Shown in pieces: positions 11,501-23,841 of a stretch of DNA of 64,000 bases. Numbering within the stretch: the first letter of the stretch is position 1; the number at the start of each line of letters is the position of its first letter. The position numbers and the translations under genes are program-made. The notes under the pieces are model-generated. The model ran no database searches and was not told the DNA's origin. It was given only the letters and a program-made list of their open reading frames with translations. Origin of the DNA: Neostapfia colusana (taxonomy: Eukaryota > Streptophyta > Magnoliopsida > Poales > Poaceae); the NCBI GenBank assembly GCA_030760725.1, contig JASWHV010000018.1:20616273-20680272 (forward strand), given 5' to 3'.

Positions 11501-12503
11501 CGATGCTTGGTTCGCCGGAGAAATGGTTCGGTACAGCTCGAGGACGCTTGCTCACTGGCCAACACGGCGTCTAGGAGGTTGCTCACGATCTCTTGGTGCC
11601 GTTTTGCTGCGGAGGAGGCGGTGCTCGCGAGTGATCGGGCTTGATCAAACGTGAGCTCAGGCGGCGGCGATGGCAGTGGAAGAACCGGTCGTGCACATCG
11701 GCAGCTCGGGGAATGGGCGACTGAAGCACGTCGGGGAGGGGATAAGTAGCCCGGCGACTGGTCTCCGGCTTGGGGCGCGCAGCAGGAGCTGGCGCCGGCT
11801 GCCCCCTTGGTGGCGCGCGCACACTGCACCCGGGAACCGATGGAGCTGCGTTTCAGTCGGTTTGTGTTGAAGTAGAGGCTGACATGTGGGTCCCACCCCC
11901 CATTTTAACCTCTGAAATTTACTCCTAATCACTGTTGTAAACAGTGAACCCCATACTACCCTTGGCAATTCAAATTATTCACCCATGAGCCATTTGAATT
12001 GATCCAAGTTCAAATGAGGTTTGGTTTGAATGAATTTCAGCACAAATTCAGTTTGAAATTCAAATAAAGTTTGAATTTCTCCCCCTTAGCTCATGTCAAG
12101 ATCAACTCCAAATGGAGTGAAAATTGGTGTGTGAGCTCTCAAAAATGTGCTGAGTAAGAATATGCCTTCCACTTTTAAATTCATGGGATAAAAACAGTTT
12201 GAATTTGAATATGGTTTCAAACTGTCCTCTTCCTAACTATACCCAAACTGACCTCAAAAAGGTTTTGAATTTGGGTGAAACTTGGCATGGACATCCTTAG
12301 CAAAGTGTAGGAGTTTTCATATGTCCAGCCCATCTATATCACATGTGGGAAATACCACTTTTGCAATGTGTAAGTTTGTTCTCTAATGAGCATGTTGATA
12401 ATTGTTACTTGCTCTTCATTTGTGTTCATCATTCTTCCTCAAATGAGGTGTGTGGTGTGGTGATGAACACTTCAAATGTGTGTCAAAAACTGAGGCCCTT
12501 ACA
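8582..12503 (-). repeat. Chromovirus LTR 1 (3' LTR in element orientation)
   Basis: Runs from TGACACGACC to GGCCCTTACA on the + strand, so the element reads TGTAAGGGCC to GGTCGTGTCA. One base longer than the others (an extra A near 8665). It has several private differences from LTR 2 and LTR 3, for example AACTATTTCAGAGCAAATTC near 10415. Open frames inside are not conserved genes. Confidence 0.93.
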
Positions 12504-12516
12504 TTCCTCCCCCCTT
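12504..12516 (-). other. Polypurine tract, internal copy 1
   Basis: On the - strand AAGGGGGGAGGAA directly precedes the 3' LTR. This is the primer site for plus-strand DNA synthesis. The same tract is at 23772-23784 in copy 2. Confidence 0.85.
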
Positions 12517-12573
12517 AAAAGAATCTCGTCCCGAGATTATAAGGTGAAAATGAGAGAGAGGACGGTGGAAAAA

Positions 12574-15500
12574 TTACCGGATATGCGACGTGAAAAAGTT
12601 GGGGTAGTTAGTGTGAAGGAATTCTTCGCTCTCCCATGTCGCTTCGTCCATGGAGTGATTACTCCATAGAACCTTGTAGAACCACAACGTACGGTTGCAT
12701 GTGGTTCGGGCCTTTTCATCAATAATCTGCACCGGTTCCTCCCGATAGGTGAGATCCGGTTGTAGTTCTTCAATGTCTTCCAGCTGAACGGTAGTTGATA
12801 GCTTGAGACACTTCCTCAGCTGGGAAATATGAAAGACGTCGTGCACACCGGAAAGTGCTTCTGGTAATTTCAGCCGGTATGCCACTTATCCACATCTTTC
12901 GGTAATCTGAAATGGACCGATGAATCAGGGTGCCAACTTTCCTCTCACCCCAAATCTGTTTACGCCCTTCATTGGAGACACCCGTAGATATACGTGATCC
13001 CCAACTTCGAATTGTAATGGGCGCCTTCTCCGGTCCGCATACTGTTTCTGACGGGATTGAGCGGCTTTTAGGTTTGCTTGAATTAGTCAAACCTTTTCTT
13101 CCGCGTTGTTGACAAGGTCAATCCCGAAGGTAACCCTTTCGCCAGACTCACACCAGTTCAATGGTGTGCGGCATTTTCTTCCGTATAGCGCCTCGTAGGG
13201 CGCCATCTTGATGCTGGCTTGGTACCCATTGTTGTACGAGAACTAGGCTAACGGCAAGTGATCATCCCAATTCTTGCCGTGGTTGATAGCGCAAGCTCGT
13301 AGCATGTCTTCTAGGATTTGATTTACCCGCTCGGTTTGCCCATCCGTCTGCGGGTGGTAGGCTGAACTACGGATCAGCTTCGTCCCCAAGGCAGCGTGTA
13401 GCTGCTCCCAAAAACGGGACACAAATAAAGTGCCCCGACCCTATATGATCGTACAGGGTACGCCGTATAAGCATAGGATCCGTGAGATGTACAGCTCAGC
13501 GTACTTCTTGGCGTTGTAGTTGGTGTTGACCGGGATGAAATGGGCCACTTTGGTGAGCCGATCGACGATCACCCACACCGAATCATGTTTCTGTAAGGTG
13601 GTGGGTAAACCGATGACGAAATCCATGCTCACGTCCTCCCACTTCCAGGCAGGAATGCCCAGTGGTTGCAGCAGTCCCGGTTTCCGCATATGATCTGCCT
13701 TCACCCTTCGACATGTATCGCACTCGGACACGTATTTTGCAGTCTCCCGCTTCATCCGTGTCCACCAAAACTTACTTCTGAGTTCTTGATACATTTTGTT
13801 GCTGCCGGGGTGAATAGAAAACTTTGATAAGTGAGCCTCATCAAAGATTTTCTTCCGTAACTCCGGGTTTCGGGGTACGACGATCCGGTCCTTGAACCAT
13901 AGGACGCCGTCTCCGTCCTTCCGGAAACACTTCAATTCCCCACTGTCTACACGTCTCCGTAAATGTGACATGCCCTTGTCATTCTTCTGGGCTGCCGCTA
14001 TCTCTTCACGGATGGTGGGGATCAAAGCTAGGTTGTAGAGAGCTCCGTGTGGAATCACATGTAGTGGTGGTTCGCTCTCTTCCAACGGTGTGATGGTCAG
14101 AGTATTGACGTGTGACTTGCGGCTCAGCGCATCTGCCACTACGTTTGCCTTGCCCGGATGATAATGGATTTCTATCTCGTAATCCTTTATCAGTTCTAAC
14201 CATCTTCGTTGCCTCATATTCAGCTCCTTCTGAGTGAATATGTACTTGAGGCTTTTGTGGTCGGTATATAAATGTACGAGGTTACCGAGTAGGTAGTGCC
14301 TCCACATCTTCAGTGCAAGTACCACGGCAGCGAGCTCCAAGTCGTGAGTTGGATAATTTTGCTCATGGTTTCTAAGCTGCCGTGATCCATACGCGACCAC
14401 TCTTCGGTCTTGCATCAGCACACACCCGAGCCCAATGCCGGATGCATCGCAGTACACATCGAACGGTTTTGTTGTGTCTGGCTGCGCCAAAACCGGTGCT
14501 GATGTCAGGTGCTTGACTAAAGCCTTGAATGCTGCTTCACATGTTGGACTCCAAACATATTTGGTAGCCTTCTTCAGCAGCTCTGTCATTGGCTTGGCAA
14601 TCTTCGAGAAGTTCGGGATGAACCTCCGATAATATCCCGCGAGTCCGAGGAAACTCCGTACCTCATGAACAGTTCTAGGGGATCTCCAATTCAGCACTTG
14701 TGTGATCTTGCTCGGGTCCACAGCGATACCTTCCGCTGAGATGATATGCCCGAGGAAAGGCACCTGCGATATCCAAAACTCGCATTTGCTGAATTTTGCG
14801 TATAACTTGTGATCTCGCAGCCGTTGCAAGACCATACGCAGATGTTTCTTGTGATCTTCCTCTGACTTGGAATATACCAGGATGTCGTCGATGAAGACCA
14901 CGACAAACTTGTCCAGCTCCGGCATGAATACCGAGTTCATTAAGTACATGAAGTGAGCTGGAGCATTGGTGAGGCCGAAGGACATGACCAGGTACTCATA
15001 AAGTCTGTACCTTGTCGAAAAAGCTGTCTTTGGAATGTCCTCTGCCCTTATCTTAATCTGATGGTACCCGGATCTTAAATCCATCTTGGAAAAGATCTTT
15101 GCTTCGACCAACTGATCAAACAACATGTCGATCCGTGGCAACGGGTACTTGTTTTTGATGGTTACGGCATTTAATGGACGGTAGTCCACGCAAAGCCGCA
15201 ACATTTCATCCTTTTTCTTGACAAATAATGCCGAACAGCCCCATGGCGAGGAGCTCGGCCTAATAAAACCCTTCTCCAGAAGATCCGTGAGCTGAGTCTT
15301 CAGTTCAGCCAACTCCTTGGGCGCCATCTTGTACGGCCTTCGGGATATTGGCATGGTTCCTGGTGCAAGTTCAATCTTGAACTCCACCTCTCTATCGGGT
15401 GGCATTCCCGGTAAATCATCCGGGAATACATCAGGGAACTCTCGGACCACTGGAATGTCTTCCAATCTGATAGTTGTGGACTGATAGACACTTGAAAGTT

Positions 15501-17130
15501 TTATTTCTGGACTGTCCAGAAATAATGAGTGAGAATCATGCACCTCTGAGTTTAAGTGTACGACTCGAAGGACGGTGTCTAAAACAGTGCCGTGGCGGGT
15601 TAACCACGACATCCCTAGGATGACATCGACCTTCTGTCCCTCCAAGACAATGAGAGACGTGGGGTACACTCTACCCGCTAAGCATAATGGTGCTTTGGAG
15701 ACCATTACGCTTGCTGAAATCTTCCCACCCGGTGAACAAATTAAATATGGACTATCGGTGGGTAGTATTGGCAAACTGTGTTTAGCAATGAAAGCTTGGC
15801 TAATAAAATTATGCGTGGCGCCTGAATCAAACAGTACTATAGCGGGATGCTGGTGGAGTTGGAACATACCCGCAAGGATTGGCTCGCCCTCCGGCACGTC
15901 CTCAATGGCAAGTTGGTGGACAGTGCTGGGCCTAGGGTTTGCCCGCCGCGCATTAGTAGGGTTCTGGGGTTGATTCCTCCCCGGAAACTGTGGTGCCACT
16001 CCGCCGCCTTGCCTCTCCGGGCAACTGCTCGCGAAGTGTCCTGGACGACCACACTTGTAACATGTGGCCGCTGCTGGTGGAGTACTCGGTGGACGAAAGC
16101 CCGGCATGCGTTGTGGAGGTGCAAACGCACGTGGCATCGCCCGCTGCTGCTGTTGTTGTTGCGGTGGTACTGGCAGTGCCGGCCGGAATGCCGGTGAAGA
16201 GTACGGCCGACTGCGGAACGGCATCGACCGCTGTGGTGGCTGCCAGCGTGGACCTGATGGTGGGCGATTCACCATCCGAAACTTCTGAGAAGGACCGCCT
16301 CCTTCTCCGCTGCTCTGCGGCGCGCTTCGCTTTCGCTCTGCCGCCGCCAACTCCTTGCTGGAGTCCTCCTGAACAATCGCAGCATCAATGATGTCGTTGA
16401 GGCTGCCGCGATTGAACATCGCCAGCTTGTCCTTCAGGAGCGGGTTAAGCCCCTAGTAGAAATGGTCCCGCTGCTTCTCGTCTGTATCCGCGTGATACGA
16501 CGCGTAGAGCGCGAGATCGTTGAACGCCCTGGAGTATTCCAGCGCGTTCCGGCTCCCTTGTTGCAGGTGTAGGAACTCCTGCGTCTTCCTCTTCATCAAA
16601 CCGGGCGGTATATGATAGGCCCTGAAGGCCGTCCGGAACTCCGCCCAGGTCATCACTCGGTTGGTGGGCTGGGAAGCACAGAAGTTGGCCCACCACGCGC
16701 TCGCGGATCCTTGGAGCTGCTGGACCGTGAACTGAGTCTTGCGCTGCTCGCTGATTTGGAGCAGCCCGAACTTCATCTCTATGGCGCGGAGCCAGTTGTC
16801 CGCGTCAAGTGGTTCATCCGCCCTTGAGAATACAGGGGGATGAGTCACCAGGAAGTCGGAGTAGGAGCTCTGTTGGCGCTCCTCACGATCTTGACGTCTC
16901 TCTGGGCGAGACGTATTGGCGATGAGAGTCTGCAGCAACTCTGTGTGCTGCTGATGCGAGCCCGCCATTGCCGCGACAATGTCGGCCAATGTAACCGTTG
17001 GTAGTAGCGGTGGCGGTGTTTGCTGTTGCTGTTGCTGCTGCTGTCCCGAGGAGTCCTCGGGAGGTGGTTGGGAGGTCTCTCCCCCTTGACTGGTACCCCC
17101 AACGTCAGGGTTGGCACGAGTACGCGTCAT
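12574..17130 (-). pseudogene. Chromovirus gag-pol, copy 1, four nonsense codons
   Basis: Same 1518-codon frame as the intact copy at 23842-28398, with no frameshift but four in-frame stops: TAG 16453-16455 (Gln in copy 2), TAG 13441-13443 (Ser), TAG 13243-13245 (Glu) and TAA 12886-12888 (Ser). The longest open piece, from the first stop to 13441, covers late gag, protease, RT, RNase H and part of integrase; catalytic motifs LFDSGAT, FIDD, YCDASG and DEAHLSKFSIHPGS are kept. The first stop cuts gag after about 225 residues, so this copy cannot make the polyprotein. It could still be packaged by proteins from copy 2. Confidence 0.93.
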
Positions 17131-17402
17131 TCTGAAATTCAAAACAGCAGCAATTAGCACATGTCTTACTAAAAATTCCATACGCAACAGTAGGTATTGA
17201 AGTGACACATGATCAATTTGCACAACATTCACATATATTGATAAAGCATAAACTTTATACAAGATACATTATTCTCGGATCTCCGAGAAGTCGTGCTCAT
17301 GTCGTCACTACCTATACATACGCTACTGTCTACACGACATGTCACCGATTACAAAAGTTGGGTTACGCTACCCTAGCTGCCCTACTTGGCAACCGTAACC
17401 CC

Positions 17403-18347
17403 CTACTCGGAGTAGAACTCGACCTCCTGTGGGTCGTCCTCCTCCGGTACCTCTGCTGGTGGCTCGGGGTCTACCACCTCTTTTCCCATTCCGGGTTCTC
17501 CCATGGCTGGAAGACCCAAGACTACCGGTACGCCCAATACCGGGGGCACGAGGTCCTGCAAGGCATGCACCTCGTCCATAGCTTGGTTGTAGTCCTCTTC
17601 CCAGCCCTGGCCTTCCTCGATAGCGTCGTCCCGCTCCTGAGCAAGGTCCTCATTCTGCTGGGTTAGGGTCTGCACCAGCTCTTGCAATGCCGCGATGTCA
17701 ACACGGCTCTTCTTCTTTGCCTTCTTCAGATGACGCAACTGATTGTGTTGTTCATTCAGTCGCTTGATCGTCGGAAGGAGCACATTGCGGAGTGCGCTGT
17801 GAGCACCCTCGAAATGATCTCCACGGCTTGTGCTCTCCTTGAGCTTGGTGGCGAGATGCTCCGTATGAACAGCTTGGCTGTCCATCACAGCGTTTCCCGC
17901 CCTCATTTGGAGGCTGAGGTTTGCCTCCGCGGGGTTGTACCTTGGGCAACTCGGGTCTGTTGCCTCCAGGTACCTTTCTTCCCACACATGCTGAGCTCGC
18001 CCCTCCACCGGAACGAGTGCGTATGGTGTGCCCTCCATAGCCTGCACGTGTAGTTGGCAGAAACGTGACATAGTGTCACGGGCTGCCACTTGCCACATCC
18101 CTTCCGGTTGTCTTCCTCTCACCGTGACGGTGAATGGCACCCAACCGGGTGGCGTAGGTCCTGCAGGAACCTCGACATGGATCGTCCATGTCTTGTTCCC
18201 CTCTTCGCCTTCTTCCTTGGCGAAGTATTGCGGCATCTGGTTGTACCCGAAATATTGTAGCATTTGCCACAATGCTTCTGGGTAGCCGCTACGGTCAGAG
18301 CAGTGGGAAACTACCCACCCGTTCTCCAACCGTTTATCTGCTGCCAT
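17403..18347 (-). CDS. ORF0 of chromovirus, copy 1 (unknown function)
   Basis: A 314-residue ORF between PBS and gag, on the gag strand, ending 272 nt before the gag ATG at 17130. It starts MAADKRLENGWV, has an N-terminal domain with ALWQMLQYFGYNQMPQYF and WTIHVEV, a middle stretch with HVWEERYLEATDP, a lysine-rich KKAKKKSR (about 208-215) that could be a nuclear signal, a coiled coil (about 188-262) and a very acidic C-terminus. It stays open even though gag-pol beside it has four stops. Extra ORFs before gag are known in some grass chromoviruses (I recall orf0 in rice RIRE3/RIRE8). No enzyme motif is seen. Confidence 0.75.
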   Translation of the reverse strand: MAADKRLENGWVVSHCSDRSGYPEALWQMLQYFGYNQMPQYFAKEEGEEGNKTWTIHVEVPAGPTPPGWVPFTVTVRGRQPEGMWQVAARDTMSRFCQLHVQAMEGTPYALVPVEGRAQHVWEERYLEATDPSCPRYNPAEANLSLQMRAGNAVMDSQAVHTEHLATKLKESTSRGDHFEGAHSALRNVLLPTIKRLNEQHNQLRHLKKAKKKSRVDIAALQELVQTLTQQNEDLAQERDDAIEEGQGWEEDYNQAMDEVHALQDLVPPVLGVPVVLGLPAMGEPGMGKEVVDPEPPAEVPEEDDPQEVEFYSE

Positions 18348-19834
18348 CTATAAAAATATATTTGAGAAATGTCAAATATTTATTTAAACAGTAAACCATT
18401 GAGTTATAACATAAGATATGTCCTTGAACTCATAACACTTGGAAACATAGTTCAAATTTTTAAACAAATTTGACTGCTGATCTGCTGTTCCCATGACAGC
18501 CTTGACCAGTTTCCATTTCAATCTGATTTAGGCCAGGTTAAAAGCAAAACCAGTCCTGGAGCTCAACATCAAAGTTGAAGCTAAATTCAATAGCTTTCCA
18601 TCCAGTATTTGCTTGGCCTAAGATCTGTCCTGGTTCAAAAGTTATGAGATGTCAAAGTTAACAGAATTTCTGGGAACAATTGGACAGCACCTCCCTGCCT
18701 TAGGTACTGATTTGATCCAACAATCTCAGTTACTTCTGTTCCTAATCTGACAAAACTTTCTGTTACAAAGTTGTAACCCATCTCATAAGCTTTCCAGAAC
18801 TACCTCATTTTCTATTTTTGGCTTTTTAAGCAGGAAGTTATGCTTAATTTTACAGAGAGTCTACAGAGAGTCTTTACTCTGTCCTGTTTTCTGGACAGTT
18901 TCAACTCTACTGCATTTTTCGAGTGGTTAAGGGATGAAACACCTCTGGAACTCAACAGAAAAGTTGTAAAGCTCTTCCAAATCTTTCCAGAAATGTGTCA
19001 TACGACCCCAACCTTGAAAGAACTCAACCTATAACCTCTGATTAACTCCAGCCTTGATTCAGCTGAAAATAGAGTGCTCTGTCCTTAACATCCTATAAGT
19101 TGAAAACTTGTTAACTTTGAATATCCTGTACAAGGGAAGGAGTTACATCAAGTTTTACTACTTTGGATCAAAACCTTCAAGTTTTTAAATGAATTTGTTT
19201 ATTTAATGGGGTGTGACGTCGATGCGTCACCAGATTATGTCGGTACTACGTCCTCACAAAGAAAAAACCTATACCGGACTTAGCCGGCTTCGTTAGTTCA
19301 GTGGCACTACTCGTCACTTGCACACGGATGCTACACGTCTACCGTTTCGTGGTCAGGCTACCTGCAGAAACTCAAACAATCATCAGACTCGGCTGCACAC
19401 CGAGCCTGGAATCCATACAGTTTGTACACCCGGCCGTCATCACTCGCCCGGATGTTCTCAAGCCAAACACGCCTTGAGTTACGTGTTCACGTTTCAGACC
19501 ACGTGACGGGGTCTCCCATGTTGCACCACGCACGCCAGGGACAGACGTTGCTTGAATACCCCAAACGACATTAAGAGTCGTAGAGGATATCAAAGCGGGT
19601 CGGGTTACCTGCCACCCGTGGGGCTCCACCCTTCAGCTTGTGCGCACTGGTGGACAGCGCTTACGTGCACCCCCCAAGACATGAACGTCCCGAGATGCAC
19701 GATTTTCCGACATAACAAATAGGTTAATATGCCACTTTCTATCTGCTAATAACATCCTTATACGGGCTACTAACTCGTTCCTCACTGGATTTTTTGAAAA
19801 AGAAGACCTTTGTACTGTGTTAAACCTCAAGCGA
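18348..19834 (-). other. Long 5' leader of chromovirus internal copy 1
   Basis: About 1.5 kb between ORF0 and the PBS with no conserved ORF. It is AT-rich near ORF0 and more GC-rich near the LTR. It would be untranslated leader, possibly with packaging or splice signals. Copy 2 has the same stretch at 29616-31102. Confidence 0.7.
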
Positions 19835-19846
19835 GCTCTGATACCA
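19835..19846 (-). other. Primer binding site, internal copy 1
   Basis: On the - strand TGGTATCAGAGC lies 4 nt inside the LTR edge. It is complementary to the 3' end of plant initiator-Met tRNA, the usual primer in this clade. Confidence 0.9.
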
Positions 19847-19850
19847 ACGC

Positions 19851-22800
19851 TGACACGACCCCATTGGTCCTGTCGAGCCAGGATCACGCTGAGGGGTGCT
19901 GCGTTGCACAGCACCGGATAACACACGTCAAAGGTACAAAGCGGAAGCAGAACTTTTATTACATAAACAGGTTTATGAACATGTTTACATCAAAATAAGT
20001 TTAGTCTACACTCGCGGGCGTAGACTAAGCATCAAGTGCACGTTCAGCCCTTGAACGTGTCCTTGCTAGCACACACGCATACTAACTCTGCGGCGTGCAC
20101 GACTCCCACTCGACGGGGTTCCCCTCCTGGGGTTCCGTCTCCTTTTCGGGAGTCCCTTCCTCATAGAACCCTGCAAAAGCTTCAAACACAAGCAGTGAGC
20201 ACGAAGGCTCAGCAAGTCTGACCCGTCTCACCTAAACATGGAACTTCTACATGAGGGTAATGGGTTGCATGAGGTAAAAATCATTTGCAAGGACTCGCCT
20301 AATTAGTAGAACCTTACTTTCAAGTTTTAGCAGCAGCTTGTGGAGAACCTTACGCTAAGTCACAAGAGAGAGCCGCAATCAAACAAGAAACGAATTTCTC
20401 TCATGTACTTTGCCCAAAGTTGAAAAGAACTTTAATTAGCTCTAAGCTACAGCATATCATTAACAATCACTGTCCAGCTTTCAATCATCAACATTTTAAC
20501 ATGTAACTAGCCTGTTCTTTCTACGTCACGGTACAGTGAACAAGTGCTACTCACTGACCGCGAGGGACGGCGATTATAATCGATTTACACCTGCAGGGTT
20601 ACCCGAACAACCCGTCACGTACGCCCGTACTCGATGTTGCCTACAACAACCATCACGGACGCCGTACGCGACTACCTTTCACCCGTTAGCCAAATATTGA
20701 ACCGGTCCCATCGTCCCGAGCAAGAGGTCTCTGCACGCGCATCTCCGTGCCGCCAGCTGATTTACACCTCAAGCTCTCAACCTACCCTCTGAACGACGGG
20801 CAATGCCTCAATAACCTGCTACCCGAGTTACATCAGTTTCCCGGTTCCCATATAGCCGGTAGGTCTTCGGTACTGTTCTAGCTTGTTCAACAGGCCCGCA
20901 CACGGCTCGGTCCTCAACCGACACAAGCGGAGCTACAGCACACAGGCCCCAAAGTCCTTCTGCCCTTACTCTCCGCTCGGTCTCATTTTCTTGCCATGTG
21001 TATCATGTGCTATCTCTACCCGAGCAATGTGCCTCTAGCCTATTCTCGCGAGTAGTTCCAACTACTTGACTTGTACCGAATCCTACTCTATCCTAGCAAT
21101 GCAGTGGCTAACGGGGTTTGCAATCCTAAACCCCAACCCATGGTTTTCTTGGCTATGCAGTGGGGTTTCCAAACAAGACTCTAATGCACAGAATAAAGGA
21201 AACAAGTATGTGCTCAAAACAATAAAAATTTGTAAAATGGTTAATGCAAACCGGAGCTTGCCTTGCTGCTCTTGGTCGTAGGCTAGCTGTTCCTCCGGAG
21301 TAACGAAGTCTAGGACTTCGGGTTCCTCCTCGACCTTAGCGACTACATGGTAAGAGCAATGTATGTATTAATTTAAATGCATTTGTATTATCTTTGAAGT
21401 TGTGAAGTCTATAACCTTTGCTAGACAGACCTAATGACTGTGAGACTTTTACTGTGGCTTGGTTACAACCTAAACAGAGACTTGGTCAAGTTTTAGTTGC
21501 AGCAAAGCTCATTTGAGCCCTCCACAATTAATTATGTTCTTGACCTTAATTGGAACTCTTAGGGTGTTCTAGGAATTTTCATGAGACAAACTATGACTTT
21601 CTGAAAACTAGATTTTCAGAGGGTTCTAATGGAGTTGGTCTCACTTAATTTGGAAGTCCCTAACTAAAGATATGAGCTAAACAATTTCAGAGAAAATTCT
21701 GTAAATGTTTCTGAACATTTTCTATTTTCTCTGGAACAGTTTCACTAATCACACCATTAGGTGTATTAAATGAGCTCAAATGGATCTGAAATTTTTATGG
21801 TAGTTCAGGTATATTTTGGTGAATATCCCAGCAAAATTGCAGGATTTTACTCCACAGGATTCTCCAGTTAAAATTCCTAACAGTTTAAATTTTGAGGAAT
21901 TAATTCTGGAAAATTAAGGGTTTTCATGAAGTGAAACTTGATTTGCTGGAAAGTACTCGGAGAGATGAATCCAGCAAAATTTGGTTCACTCAATTTGGAG
22001 CTTTCTAGCCAAAGTTATAAGGATTTGAAGTTTGAACTGAAACTAAAATTCGGGAAAAAGTTTAAACTCTGGCTTGTGGGCCCCGCACACAGTGCGTCGT
22101 CTCCCTCCTCGCGCCAACTGCGCGGCGGTGGCGTTCTCCGGCGACCCTCGCCGGAACTGAGTTCCCGGCCACCCCCCGGCCCGAAACTTACTGCCTGCCC
22201 CTTCACTGACCCCCTGGACTCGATGGTGGGGTCGCCGGCCGCCGGCGATGACCGGAAACCCATGCGCACCGATGACAGCACCTGCTAGGTTTCCGGTGAG
22301 GTCGGTCCCGCTCTCCCGTGCACCAAATCGACCGGAAATCGGTCGGAGAGCATCAGTAGAGCATGGGAAACACGAACCAGGGCTGGGTGGAAGCTAGAAA
22401 TGCCGGCAACTAGGCTCTCGACGGTGAGCCGAGGTGTTCAGCCATGGCGGCGGGGAAAACAGCCATATCATGGCCGATTCTCGATGGTTTTCTCTAATTC
22501 CAGTTCGAGCGTGGGCGCTATCGTGCGTAGAAGCTACTAGGTAACGAGCTCGTCCAACCCTCGTGCATAGAGCACGAATTTCACCCGAAGGTGAGCTCGG
22601 TCCTTATGAACTGATCAAGAGTAAATTTGGAAATTCTCGGCCGAGGGTTGATCAATCGCCAAACGGCTTTCGGCTACTCCATCTACATACAATCACGCAC
22701 CTTTCTTGTGTAGAGAAGAGGACGTGACAACGGCTGTGCTGTGCTGTCCACGAGAGCCCGATCGGCGGCGATGCTTGGTTCGCCGGAGAAATGGTTCGGT

Positions 22801-23771
22801 ACAGCTCGAGGACGCTTGCTCACTGGCCAACACGGCGTCTAGGAGGTTGCTCACGATCTCTTGGTGCCGTTTTGCTGTGGAGGAGGCGGTGCTCGCGAGT
22901 GATCGGGCTTGATCAAACGTGAGCTCAGGCGGCGGCGATGGCAGTGGAAGAACCGGTCGTGCACGTCGGCAGCTCGGGGAATGGGCGACTGAAGCACGCC
23001 GGGGAGGGGATAAGTAGCCCGGCGACTGGTCTCCGGCTTGGGGCGCGCAGCAGGAGCTGGCGCCGGCTGCCCCCTTGGTGGCGCGCGCACACTGCACCCG
23101 GGAACCGATGGAGCTGTGTTTCAGTCGGTTTGTGTTGAAGTAGAGGCTGACATGTGGGTCCCACCCCCCATTTTAACCTCTGAAATTTACTCCTAATCAC
23201 TGTTGTAAACAGTGAACCCCATACTACCCTTGGCAATTCAAATTATTCACCCATGAGCCATTTGAATTGATCCAAGTTCAAATGAGGTTTGGTTTGAATG
23301 AATTTCAGCACAAGTTCAGTTTGAAATTCAAATAAAGTTTGAATTTCTCCCCCTTAGCTCATGTCAAGATCAACTCCAAATGGAGTGAAAATTGGTGTGT
23401 GAGCTCTCAAAAATGTGCTGAGTAAGAATATGCCTTCCACTTTTAAATTCATGGGATAAAAACAGTTTGAATTTGAATATGGTTTCAAACTGTCCTCTTC
23501 CTAACTATACCCAAACTGACCTCAAAAAGGTTTTGAATTTGGGTGAAACTTGGCATGGACATCCTTAGCAAAGTGTAGGAGTTTTCATATGTCCAGCCCA
23601 TCTATATCACATGTGGGAAATACCACTTTTGCAATGTGTAAGTTTGTTCTCTAATGAGCATGTTGATAATTGTTACTTGCTCTTCATTTGTGTTCATCAT
23701 TCTTCCTCAAATGAGGTGTGTGGTGTGGTGATGAACACTGCAAATGTGTGTCAAAAACTGAGGCCCTTACA
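19851..23771 (-). repeat. Chromovirus LTR 2 (shared middle LTR)
   Basis: 3921 bp, TG to CA. It serves as 5' LTR of internal copy 1 and 3' LTR of copy 2. It shares several variants with LTR 3 against LTR 1 (TGCTGTGGAGG near 22875, GTGCACGTCGGC near 22965, CACTGCAAATG near 23737) and others with LTR 1 against LTR 3 (GACGTGACAAC near 22720). Confidence 0.93.
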
Positions 23772-23784
23772 TTCCTCCCCCCTT
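23772..23784 (-). other. Polypurine tract, internal copy 2
   Basis: AAGGGGGGAGGAA on the - strand, next to the middle LTR, identical to copy 1. Confidence 0.85.
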
Positions 23785-23841
23785 AAAAGAATCTCGTCCC
23801 GAGATTATAAGGTGAAAATGAGAGAGAGGACGGTGGAAAAA

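Noticed and set aside
11425..11829. 134-codon frames repeated in all three chromovirus LTRs (also 22693-23097, 33961-34365)
   Set aside because: They recur only because the LTRs are copies; GC-rich stretch, no recognisable protein, overlapping frames on both strands.
15990..16391. + strand frames opposite chromovirus gag (also 27330-27659)
   Set aside because: Shadows of the Gln/Pro-rich gag codons; no independent evidence.
16970..17060. Microsatellite-like CTG/TTG repeat in gag
   Set aside because: It is the normal poly-Gln codon run of the gag N-terminus, present in both copies.
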